Shown in pieces: positions 1 through 6,168 of a stretch of 7,405 bases of DNA. The translations under genes and the position numbers were made by a program. Each line of letters begins with the position of its first letter. Position 1 is the first letter of the stretch. The notes beneath the pieces were generated by a model. It did no database searches. It saw only the letters and a program-made list of their open reading frames with translations, and was not told the DNA's origin. This DNA is from Nitratireductor sp. (GTDB lineage: Bacteria; Pseudomonadota; Alphaproteobacteria; Rhizobiales; Rhizobiaceae). The stretch is from the NCBI GenBank assembly GCA_020441735.1, contig JAGRLQ010000139.1, forward strand, positions 1-7,405. Reading direction: 5' to 3'.

Positions 1-695
1 GCGAGGCGCCATTCTCGGTCGATGCGAACATGCTGCACTCCTCGTCGGAAGGCAAAGTGCTGGAAGATCCGTGGGAGGAAGCGCCGGAATATGTCCACAT
101 GCGCACGGTCTCGCCGATGGATGCGCCGGATCAGGTGGCCGAAATCGAAATCGAATTTGCCAAGGGTGACCCGGTGGCGCTCAATGGCGAGAAACTTTCC
201 CCGGCAACGCTGTTTGCGAAACTCAACGACCTTGGCCGCGACAACGGCATCGGCCGCATCGATCTGGTCGAAAACCGGTTTGTCGGCATGAAATCGCGTG
301 GCGTCTATGAAACGCCGGGCGGGACGATCCTGCTGGCGGCCCACCGGGCGATGGAGTCGATCACGCTCGACCGCGGTGCGGCGCATCTGAAGGACGAGCT
401 GATGCCGCGCTATGCGGAACTGATCTACAACGGCTTCTGGTTCTCGCCTGAACGCGAAATGCTGCAGGCGGCCATCGACCAGTCGCAGCAGCATGTCGAA
501 GGTAAGGTGCGGTTGAAGCTCTACAAGGGCAATGTGATCGTTGCCGGTCGGCAGAGCGACAAGTCGCTTTATTCGGAGGAACTTGTCACCTTCGAGGATG
601 ACCGCGGTGCCTATGATCAGAAGGATGCGCATGGCTTCATCCGCCTCAATGCGCTCCGCCTGCGCACACTTGCAGCGCGCCGCCGCCGCGGCTGA
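1..695 (+). CDS. argG: Argininosuccinate synthase, C-terminal part (5' end outside window)
   Basis: Cytoplasmic enzyme of arginine biosynthesis that joins citrulline and aspartate, using ATP, to give argininosuccinate. The reading frame is open from base 3, so the start lies to the left; about 230 residues are visible of a family length near 400-410. Visible hallmarks are PFSVDANMLHSSSEGKVLED near the left edge, then DNGIGRIDLVENRFVGMKSR and GVYETPGG. By family alignment the Glu of VENR and the Tyr of GVYETPGG, 12 residues apart as in human ASS1, are citrulline contacts. The end is the helical oligomerisation tail, here finishing in an Arg-rich stretch. The frame is intact to a TGA stop at 693-695. 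The next gene follows after 105 bp with its own hairpin-rich spacer, so co-transcription is uncertain. Identification is secure; only the N-terminal ATP-binding half is unseen. Confidence 0.97.
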   Translation, partial: EAPFSVDANMLHSSSEGKVLEDPWEEAPEYVHMRTVSPMDAPDQVAEIEIEFAKGDPVALNGEKLSPATLFAKLNDLGRDNGIGRIDLVENRFVGMKSRGVYETPGGTILLAAHRAMESITLDRGAAHLKDELMPRYAELIYNGFWFSPEREMLQAAIDQSQQHVEGKVRLKLYKGNVIVAGRQSDKSLYSEELVTFEDDRGAYDQKDAHGFIRLNALRLRTLAARRRRG

Positions 696-710
696 TCGCA
701 CAGCGTATCG

Positions 711-751
711 TTGATGCTTCATCAATCAGAGATTGATCTGGCCACGGCCAG
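711..751. repeat. Chain of overlapping short hairpins after argG
   Basis: Three perfect inverted repeats lie end to end. TTGATG (711-716) pairs with CATCAA (720-725) across 3 nt; ATCAATC (721-727) pairs with GATTGAT (731-737) across 3 nt; CTGGCC (738-743) mirrors GGCCAG (746-751). The first two share 721-725, so they cannot form together. A T5 run follows at 763-767, 11 nt after the last stem, which is too far for a classical intrinsic terminator. This could be the argG 3' end, a leaky terminator/processing site, or an operator for the downstream gene; the sequence does not decide. Confidence 0.45.
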
Positions 752-763
752 CGGTTAGCCTGT

Positions 764-788
764 TTTTGCCGGTGACATCCGGGCAAAA
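764..788. repeat. Imperfect inverted repeat upstream of the TAXI gene
   Basis: TTTTGCCGG (764-772) can pair with CCGGGCAAAA (779-788) through one bulged base, with a 6-nt loop. It ends 12 nt before the TAXI start codon, and the GGGGG at 790-794, the only candidate Shine-Dalgarno, sits just 1 nt after it. Pairing here could therefore limit ribosome access, but that is inference. No U-run follows the stem on either strand, so I do not call it a terminator. Confidence 0.35.
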
Positions 789-800
789 CGGGGGCGTGCC

Positions 801-2213
801 ATGACGGACCGGGCTGATGCATCAGCGCAGTCAGACAGGGAAAGTGGGGCCGGCAACGGTCTTTCCGCCTATGAGCGGCATGCACAGAGTCAGGCCAACA
901 GGCGTTCGGTCAATCGCAAGCGCTTCTGGCTGTGGAGTCTGCTTGTCGGGTTTCTGGCCCTGGCCGCGGCGGTGGGAAGCTGGTTTTATCTCAATCGCGA
1001 AGAGCCACTGACTGTTCTCAAAGTGGTGGCCGGGCCCTACGGTTCCGATTCTCATGAGATGATGCGCGAGATCGCCGATGTCGTTGAGCGGCAGTCCGAG
1101 CGGCTTCGCCTTGACGTCATCGCAACGCGGGATTCCTCCACCAACATTTCATTGCTCAACAATCACGAGGCGGAACTTGCCACTATCCGCTCCGATACAC
1201 CGGTGATTGCCGACGTGCGGATGATCGCGGAACTGTTTCCCGACTTCTTCCAGATCATCACCAAGCCGGAAAACGGTATTTACTCGGTGCAGGACCTCGA
1301 CGGAAAGTCAGTTGCCATCCCGCCTTTCGGGACGGATGAATTTCGTTCTTTCTGGGCAGTGGGCGATCACTACGATCTGTCGATAACCGGGGTTAAGTGG
1401 ATTGCCATGCCGTTCATGAAAGCGGCTGACGCATTTCTGTCCGGCAAAATCGACGCGATCTTCACGGTACGATCCCTGCGCGACCGGCAGCTGCTCAATC
1501 TTCATGAAGACGCAATTCTGAAACGGCAGAATCTCAAGCTGATCGCCATTGACCAGGCGCCGGCTATTTCGATCAAACGGCCGTTTCTGCAGGCTGACAC
1601 CATCCCTAAGGGCACTTTCGCAGGGGATCCTGCGGTTCCCGGGCACGACACGCTGTCGAGTGTGGTCAGCCGGACGCTGGTGTCGCGCGAAGATGTGGAT
1701 GCGAGCCTGATACGGGAACTTACCTCGATCCTGTTCGAGAACAGGCTTGATCTGATCATTCGCTTCGCACTTGCCTCGGCCATCCGCCGGCCCGATCCGG
1801 CGCTTGGTCTGAGCATTCCCCTGCATGATGGTTCGGAAGCATATTTCAACCGCGATCAGCCATCCTTTCTGCAGGAGAATGCGGAACCGATCGCGCTGGT
1901 ACTGACCGTGGCGGGTATTCTTTTCTCCGGGTTTCTTACGCTGCGTGCACGGCTGACCAGCGGCCAGAAGAACCGCATGGACAGTTACAATTACATGCTG
2001 CTGGAGATCGGCGACCGGGCGCGCAACAGCGAAAAGAAGGGCGAACTCAAGCAGCTTCGCCGCGATCTCTATCAGATTCTGGAAACCGTGGTTCGTGCGC
2101 TCGATACCGACGAGGTGACGGAAGAGGGCTTCCAGTCCTTCTCGCTGCTGTGGGAATCGGTGCGTGAAATGATCAAGGAGCGCGAGCTGGACCTCGGTGT
2201 GAAATCCGCCTGA
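801..2213 (+). CDS. Membrane-tethered TAXI-family solute-binding protein, long form
   Basis: 470-residue protein of the TAXI (TRAP-associated extracytoplasmic immunogenic) family, the binding-receptor class of TRAP transporters for organic acids and similar solutes. Ordered parts: a polar N-terminus (1-40) ending in basic NRRSVNRKR; a membrane segment at about 42-64 with no cleavage site evident; a periplasmic binding domain at about 70-355, beginning TVLKVVAGPYGSDS and ending with the family-type stretch IPLHDGSEAYFNRDQPSFLQ; a second membrane segment at about 363-381 followed by basic residues; and a helical charged tail at 382-470. Positive-inside charges on both segments predict N-in/C-in topology with only the binding domain outside. 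Usual TAXI receptors are near 320 residues with a cleaved signal or lipoprotein anchor. No DctQ/DctM permease is adjacent. A weak GGGGG Shine-Dalgarno lies 6 nt before the ATG. The family call is firm; the ligand and whether it transports or senses are unknown. Confidence 0.85.
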   Translation: MTDRADASAQSDRESGAGNGLSAYERHAQSQANRRSVNRKRFWLWSLLVGFLALAAAVGSWFYLNREEPLTVLKVVAGPYGSDSHEMMREIADVVERQSERLRLDVIATRDSSTNISLLNNHEAELATIRSDTPVIADVRMIAELFPDFFQIITKPENGIYSVQDLDGKSVAIPPFGTDEFRSFWAVGDHYDLSITGVKWIAMPFMKAADAFLSGKIDAIFTVRSLRDRQLLNLHEDAILKRQNLKLIAIDQAPAISIKRPFLQADTIPKGTFAGDPAVPGHDTLSSVVSRTLVSREDVDASLIRELTSILFENRLDLIIRFALASAIRRPDPALGLSIPLHDGSEAYFNRDQPSFLQENAEPIALVLTVAGILFSGFLTLRARLTSGQKNRMDSYNYMLLEIGDRARNSEKKGELKQLRRDLYQILETVVRALDTDEVTEEGFQSFSLLWESVREMIKERELDLGVKSA

Positions 2214-2284
2214 GCGCCTTGCCGCGGATGGCATGGGCTCCTATGTGTGAAGGGTCCTTTCCTCCCCACACTGCGGAACCCGTC

Positions 2285-4345
2285 ATGGCCAAACAGAAAT
2301 CACTGTTCAAACACGTCAATCCGGAAATCCTGAACTGGTCCGGCAAATATGACCTGCCGCGTTTCGACAAGATCGCAAACGAAGATTTTGCGCCGGCTTT
2401 CGAAGCAGCGATGAAATCGGGCCTTTCCGAAATTGATGCCATTGCCGGGCAGAAGAAGAAACCGAGCTTCAAGAATACGGTCGTTGCACTGGAGAAGGCG
2501 GAAGATGCACTCAACCGGGTTTCCGCCCTGTTCTGGAACAAGGCAAGCGCTGATACCGACGGAACCATTCAGGCACTGGAGCGGGAAATTACGCCGAAGA
2601 TGTCGCGCTATGCGTCCGAGATTGCCATGAATGCCAGACTGTTCAAGCGCATCGATACGCTGTGGCAGAAGCGCAAGAAGCTGAAATTGGACACGGAAGA
2701 AGAGCGTGTGCTCGAACGCTACTGGAAGGGTTATGTGCGCTCAGGCGCCAAACTGCCCAAGGCGCAGCAGAAGGAGCTGGCGGAAATCAACGAAAGACTT
2801 GCAGCGCTCGGAACGCAGTTTGGCCAGAACCTGCTGGCGGATGAAGCCGGCTGGCATATGGAAGTGGGCGAGGAAACGCTTGCCGCTCTTCCGGGCTTTC
2901 TCAAACAGGCCATGGCTGCCGCCGCCGCTGAACGCGATCTGGAAGGCAGGCATGTGGTAACGCTGGCGCGCTCCATCATCGAACCGTTCCTGACCTTCTG
3001 CGACGATCGGGAACTGCGCGAAAAGGCATTCAAGGCCTGGGCTGCGCGGGGTGAGAATGGTGGTGAGACCGATAATCGCGAGATCATCACGGAAATTCTC
3101 GCGCTTCGCGATCGCGAGGCAAAACTGCTCGGTTACGAGCACTATGCCGCGCTGAAGCTCGACAACACGATGGCGAAAACGCCGCAAGCGGTGAATGAAC
3201 TGCTCGAAAGCGTCTGGGAAAAGGCGCTGGTCAAGGCCGGGGAAGAAGAACAGGAACTGGCAGCGCTGGTTGCCGGTGAGGGCAAGAACCATGCTGTCGC
3301 GCCGTGGGACTGGCGCCACTATGCGGAAAAGCTGCGGGCGCAGAAATTCGACTTCTCCGAAAGTGAGCTGAAACCCTATTTCCAGCTGGAGCAGGTAATC
3401 GCTGCCTGCGTCGATGTTGCGGGGCAGTTGTTCGGCATTTCCTTCAAGGAGCGTGAGGGGGTAGCCGCCTACCACCCCGATGTGCGCGTCTTTACGGTGC
3501 ACGATAGGAAGGGCAAGCGGATTGCCACCTTCCTGGGAGACTATTTCGCCCGGCCATCGAAGCGCTCGGGCGCGTGGATGAGCGGGTTTCAAAGCCAGCA
3601 CAAACTGAAGGGCCGGAATGGCAAGAAGGGGCAGAAGCCCGTTATCTACAATGTCATGAACTTCGCCAAGGGTGATCCGGCGCTGCTATCGCTTGATGAT
3701 GCGCGCACGCTGTTTCACGAATTCGGCCACGCCCTGCACGGCATGTTGTCGGATGTCACCTACCCCACGGTCTCCGGCACGTCGGTGTCGCGCGATTTCG
3801 TCGAACTGCCGTCGCAGCTTTATGAACACTGGCTGATGGTGCCTGAACTGCTGGCCAAATATGCGGTACATGCGGAGACCGGCGAACCCATTCCCGCAGC
3901 CCTGATCGAAAAGGTGAAGGCAGCAGAGACTTTCAATGCCGGTTTCGAGACGATCGAGTTCACCTCCTCTGCGCTGATCGACATGGCCTATCACACGGCA
4001 GGTAATGTCGCCGATCCCATGGGCTTTGAGGCCGAGCAGTTGAAAAAGCTCAACATGCCGGATGCAATCACCATGCGGCACCGCTCGCCGCATTTCGCCC
4101 ATGTGTTCTCCGGCGACGGCTATTCGGCAGGCTACTACTCCTACATGTGGTCGGAAGTGCTGGATGCCGATGCCTTCCGCGCCTTTACCGAGAAAGGCGA
4201 CCCTTTCGACAGCAAGACCGCGAAAAAACTGAAAAAGCACATCTATTCGGCGGGCGGATCGGCCGATCCGGAAAAGACCTACAAGGCCTTCCGCGGCAAG
4301 CTGCCATCGCCCGAAGCGATGCTGGAAGGGCGCGGGCTACTGTAA
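2285..4345 (+). CDS. dcp: M3-family zinc metallopeptidase, peptidyl-dipeptidase Dcp type
   Basis: 686-residue cytoplasmic zinc peptidase that removes C-terminal dipeptides from short peptides during peptide recycling. The catalytic motif is HEFGH at residues 478-482 (zinc ligands His478 and His482, general base Glu479). The third ligand is Glu507 in RDFVELPSQ, at the same spacing as in thimet oligopeptidase. The substrate-binding loop GYSAGYYSYMWSEV gives Tyr613, Tyr617 and Tyr620. Other family signatures are KNTVVALE near the N-terminus, GDYFARPSKRSGAWM, and NVMNFAKGD just before the zinc site. Length fits E. coli Dcp (about 680). There is no signal peptide. The ATG at 2285 is chosen because the family begins about 20 residues before WSGKYDLPRFD; an in-frame TTG at 2219 and ATG at 2228 would add an unfamily-like leader. 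Its Shine-Dalgarno is weak (GGAA at 2275-2278). It lies 71 bp after the TAXI gene on the same strand, so an operon is possible. Oligopeptidase A (prlC) is the alternative name; residue context favours Dcp. Confidence 0.93.
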   Translation: MAKQKSLFKHVNPEILNWSGKYDLPRFDKIANEDFAPAFEAAMKSGLSEIDAIAGQKKKPSFKNTVVALEKAEDALNRVSALFWNKASADTDGTIQALEREITPKMSRYASEIAMNARLFKRIDTLWQKRKKLKLDTEEERVLERYWKGYVRSGAKLPKAQQKELAEINERLAALGTQFGQNLLADEAGWHMEVGEETLAALPGFLKQAMAAAAAERDLEGRHVVTLARSIIEPFLTFCDDRELREKAFKAWAARGENGGETDNREIITEILALRDREAKLLGYEHYAALKLDNTMAKTPQAVNELLESVWEKALVKAGEEEQELAALVAGEGKNHAVAPWDWRHYAEKLRAQKFDFSESELKPYFQLEQVIAACVDVAGQLFGISFKEREGVAAYHPDVRVFTVHDRKGKRIATFLGDYFARPSKRSGAWMSGFQSQHKLKGRNGKKGQKPVIYNVMNFAKGDPALLSLDDARTLFHEFGHALHGMLSDVTYPTVSGTSVSRDFVELPSQLYEHWLMVPELLAKYAVHAETGEPIPAALIEKVKAAETFNAGFETIEFTSSALIDMAYHTAGNVADPMGFEAEQLKKLNMPDAITMRHRSPHFAHVFSGDGYSAGYYSYMWSEVLDADAFRAFTEKGDPFDSKTAKKLKKHIYSAGGSADPEKTYKAFRGKLPSPEAMLEGRGLL

Positions 4346-4361
4346 GGTCTCCGCTATGTTC

Positions 4362-4379
4362 CGGTCATGAATCTTTCAT
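4362..4379 (+). promoter_or_regulatory. Pho box (PhoB-binding site) upstream of the PhoD-like gene
   Basis: CGGTCATGAATCTTTCAT matches the 7-4-7 Pho box (CTGTCAT, A/T-rich 4-mer, CTGTCAY) with one mismatch in each heptamer and one in the spacer. A weaker third heptamer, GTGACAC at 4384-4390, keeps the 11-bp phase (four of seven positions match). The site ends 83 nt before the start codon of a phosphatase gene, which is the expected target. GGTAAC at 4391-4396 is at about the usual distance for a PhoB-dependent -10 element but is a poor match. Inference: phosphate starvation induces the downstream gene. Confidence 0.65.
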
Positions 4380-4450
4380 GGCCGTGACACGGTAACGAGA
4401 CACCCCTGCAACAATGCCGGTTCATTACCTTCTTGGGGCTATTCCACCCA

Positions 4451-4456
4451 GGGAGA
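4451..4456 (+). promoter_or_regulatory. Ribosome binding site fixing the PhoD-like start
   Basis: GGGAGA is placed 6 nt before the ATG at 4463. It selects this start over the in-frame ATG at 4433, which has no such motif in position and would put ten extra residues before the Tat signal. Confidence 0.7.
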
Positions 4457-4462
4457 CAAGCA

Positions 4463-6037
4463 ATGACCAAGACCGCATTTCCGGCGACCCGCCGGCAGTT
4501 TCTGAAATCAACCGGATTGGCAACCGCATCCTTCGCGTTTGGCGGCCTTGCGCTGCCTGCCTACTCGAAGGCCGCTTCGCGGCCATCCTTCACCCACGGC
4601 CTGCAATCGGGAGACGTCGACATGTCTTCGGGAATGGTATGGGCCCGCGCCGACCGGCCGTCGCGTGTGATGTTCGAGGTTTCGACCACGGAGAGCTTTG
4701 CCAACGCGACGAAGTTTCCGACGCTTAACGCGCTTCCCGACAGCGATCTTGCCGTCAAGCGCCTGATCGACGGCCTGCCGGCAGACCAGGATATTTTCTA
4801 CCGGCTGCAGCTTGCTGATCTTTCCGACATCAACACCACTTCGGAGCCGATGACCGGCCGTTTCAGGACCGCGCCGTCCTCGCGCCGCGATATCCGGTTT
4901 GCCTGGTCGGGCGACACTGCCGGCCAGGGCTGGGGCATTGATGAGACGGGCATGAAAACCTACTCGACCATGGCCAGGCATACGCCCGACTTCTTCATCC
5001 ATTCCGGCGACACGATCTATGCCGATGGCGCGATGAATGATGAAGTCGAGCTGAAAGACGGCAGCAAATGGAAGAACACGGTCCTCATTGATGAAAAGCG
5101 CAAGGTTGCAGAGACGCTCAACGAGTTTCGCGGCCAGTGGAAGTACAACCTGATGGACAGCCACGTCCGCGAGTTGAACGCCATCTGCCCAACCTTTTTC
5201 CAGTGGGATGATCACGAAGTGGTCAACAACTGGTCGGATTCGAAGGATCTGACCGGTGACGACCGCTACACCGAAAAATCGGTACAACTGCTGTCGGCGC
5301 GCGCCGGCCGCGCCTTTCACGAAATGACACCGATCCGCTACACACCTGCGGAGCCCGGCCGTGTCTACCGCAAGATTTCCTACGGACCGCATCTCGACGT
5401 GTTCTTCATCGATCTGCGCTCCTATCGCGGGCCCAACAGTGAAAACCAGCAGACGGAAATCTCCGACAAGACGCGCATTCTCGGAGAAGAACAGGTCAAA
5501 TGGCTGAAGCGCGAACTGACCGCTTCCAGTGCCACCTGGAAAGTAATCGCGAGCGACATGCCGATCGGTCTTGTGGTGCGCGATGGTGACACCCGTTTCG
5601 AGGCAGTTGCCAATGGCGAGAACGGTGCTGCCAGCGGGCGCGAGCTGGAAATCGCCGACCTGCTGCGCTTCATCAAGAATGCGGGTGTTGCCAACACGGT
5701 CTGGCTGACGGCGGATGTGCACTACACGGCGGCCCACTACTATGATCCGGCCAAAGCACAGTTCACCGACTTCAACCCGTTCTGGGAGTTCGTGTCCGGC
5801 CCGCTGCATGCTGGCACGTTCGGACCGAACGACCTCGACATGACGTTCGGGCCGGAGGTCAAATACGTCAAGGCGCCGACGGAGGAGCAGGGTGCCAACC
5901 TGCCGCCATCCATGGGCCTGCAGTTCTTCGGCCTGGTCGATATCGAAGGGGCGACTGGTCAGATGACCGTGCGGCTGATGGATAGGGATGACAACGAGCT
6001 CTACAAGGTGACGCTCGATCCTGTTCGCAACGCTTGA
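4463..6037 (+). CDS. phoD: Tat-exported alkaline phosphatase D family phosphatase/phosphodiesterase
   Basis: 524-residue secreted metallophosphoesterase expected to release phosphate from organic phosphate esters in the periplasm. The N-terminus carries a twin-arginine signal: TRRQFLK with Arg10-Arg11, then a hydrophobic stretch and a likely cleavage near the Ala residues at about 29-34, implying folded, metal-loaded export by Tat. A PhoD N-terminal beta domain follows (FTHGLQSGDVDMSSGMVWAR onward), then the metallophosphatase domain: WSGDTAGQGWG with Asp151, HSGDTIYADG with Asp183, WDDHEVVNNW with Asp249/Asp250/His251, and TADVHYTAAH with Asp418, His420 and His425. Classical PhoD has a Cys (Fe3+ ligand) in an ASCQ-like motif at the first position; here the aligned stretch reads WSGD, so that ligand is absent. 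A Pho box precedes the gene. The next gene is convergent. The family call is secure; phosphomonoesterase versus phosphodiesterase activity is not resolved. Confidence 0.9.
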   Translation: MTKTAFPATRRQFLKSTGLATASFAFGGLALPAYSKAASRPSFTHGLQSGDVDMSSGMVWARADRPSRVMFEVSTTESFANATKFPTLNALPDSDLAVKRLIDGLPADQDIFYRLQLADLSDINTTSEPMTGRFRTAPSSRRDIRFAWSGDTAGQGWGIDETGMKTYSTMARHTPDFFIHSGDTIYADGAMNDEVELKDGSKWKNTVLIDEKRKVAETLNEFRGQWKYNLMDSHVRELNAICPTFFQWDDHEVVNNWSDSKDLTGDDRYTEKSVQLLSARAGRAFHEMTPIRYTPAEPGRVYRKISYGPHLDVFFIDLRSYRGPNSENQQTEISDKTRILGEEQVKWLKRELTASSATWKVIASDMPIGLVVRDGDTRFEAVANGENGAASGRELEIADLLRFIKNAGVANTVWLTADVHYTAAHYYDPAKAQFTDFNPFWEFVSGPLHAGTFGPNDLDMTFGPEVKYVKAPTEEQGANLPPSMGLQFFGLVDIEGATGQMTVRLMDRDDNELYKVTLDPVRNA

Positions 6038-6067
6038 AGGCTGGGAAAACGGGCGCCGGCGGTCAGA

Positions 6068-6106
6068 GCAATTTCGATTTTGACGGAATCGGAAAAATCG
6101 AAATGC
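6068..6106. repeat. Intergenic hairpin 1 of a paired palindromic element
   Basis: ATTTCGATTTT (6071-6081) is perfectly complementary to AAAATCGAAAT (6094-6104) around a 12-nt loop; GC at 6068-6069 and 6105-6106 extend the stem with one bulged A. It sits in the convergent gap, 30 bp after the PhoD-like stop. The AT-rich stem stands out in this GC-rich region. The style resembles dispersed palindromic intergenic elements of Hyphomicrobiales; copy number cannot be judged from one window. It may also act in transcript ending. Confidence 0.6.
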
Positions 6107-6132
6107 GCAAGTGAGTACAGTCGCTTGTTGGA

Positions 6133-6168
6133 GCTATCCGTTTACACCTAAAGGTGAAACGGTCTAGC
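6133..6168. repeat. Intergenic hairpin 2, overlapping the channel stop codon
   Basis: CCGTTT plus CACC (6138-6148, with A6144 bulged) pairs with GGTGAAACGG (6153-6162) around a TAAA loop, and GCTA (6133-6136) with TAGC (6165-6168) closes the base through a small internal loop. The minus-strand channel gene ends inside it (stop at 6164-6166). It is 26 nt from hairpin 1, and together they occupy most of the 126-bp gap. No U-run follows on either strand, so I list it as a repeat that may end or stabilise both convergent transcripts. Confidence 0.6.

Noticed and set aside
738..767. Rho-independent terminator for argG (GC stem then T5)
   Set aside because: The stem has only a 2- to 4-nt loop and the T-run begins 11 nt beyond it, unlike a functional intrinsic terminator.
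1944..2210. TAXI C-terminal tail as a histidine-kinase-like output domain
   Set aside because: There is no H-box or ATP-binding N/G box motif and the tail is too short; it is only a charged helical region.
1308..2234. Minus-strand open frame of 308 codons across the TAXI gene
   Set aside because: Its product is rich in Arg, His, Gln and Pro with no domain; the plus strand codes for a recognised protein across the same bases.
2219..2284. In-frame upstream starts for dcp (TTG 2219, ATG 2228)
   Set aside because: The added leader has no family resemblance and would start within a few bases of the previous stop codon; the ATG at 2285 gives the family-typical N-terminus.
2741..3601. Minus-strand open frame of 286 codons inside dcp
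   Set aside because: Antisense shadow of well-conserved M3 peptidase sequence, with no motif of its own.
4508..5809. Long open frame on the minus strand opposite the PhoD-like gene (433 codons)
   Set aside because: It lies wholly antisense to a gene with clear family motifs, its product shows no recognisable domain, and such shadows are common opposite GC-rich codons.
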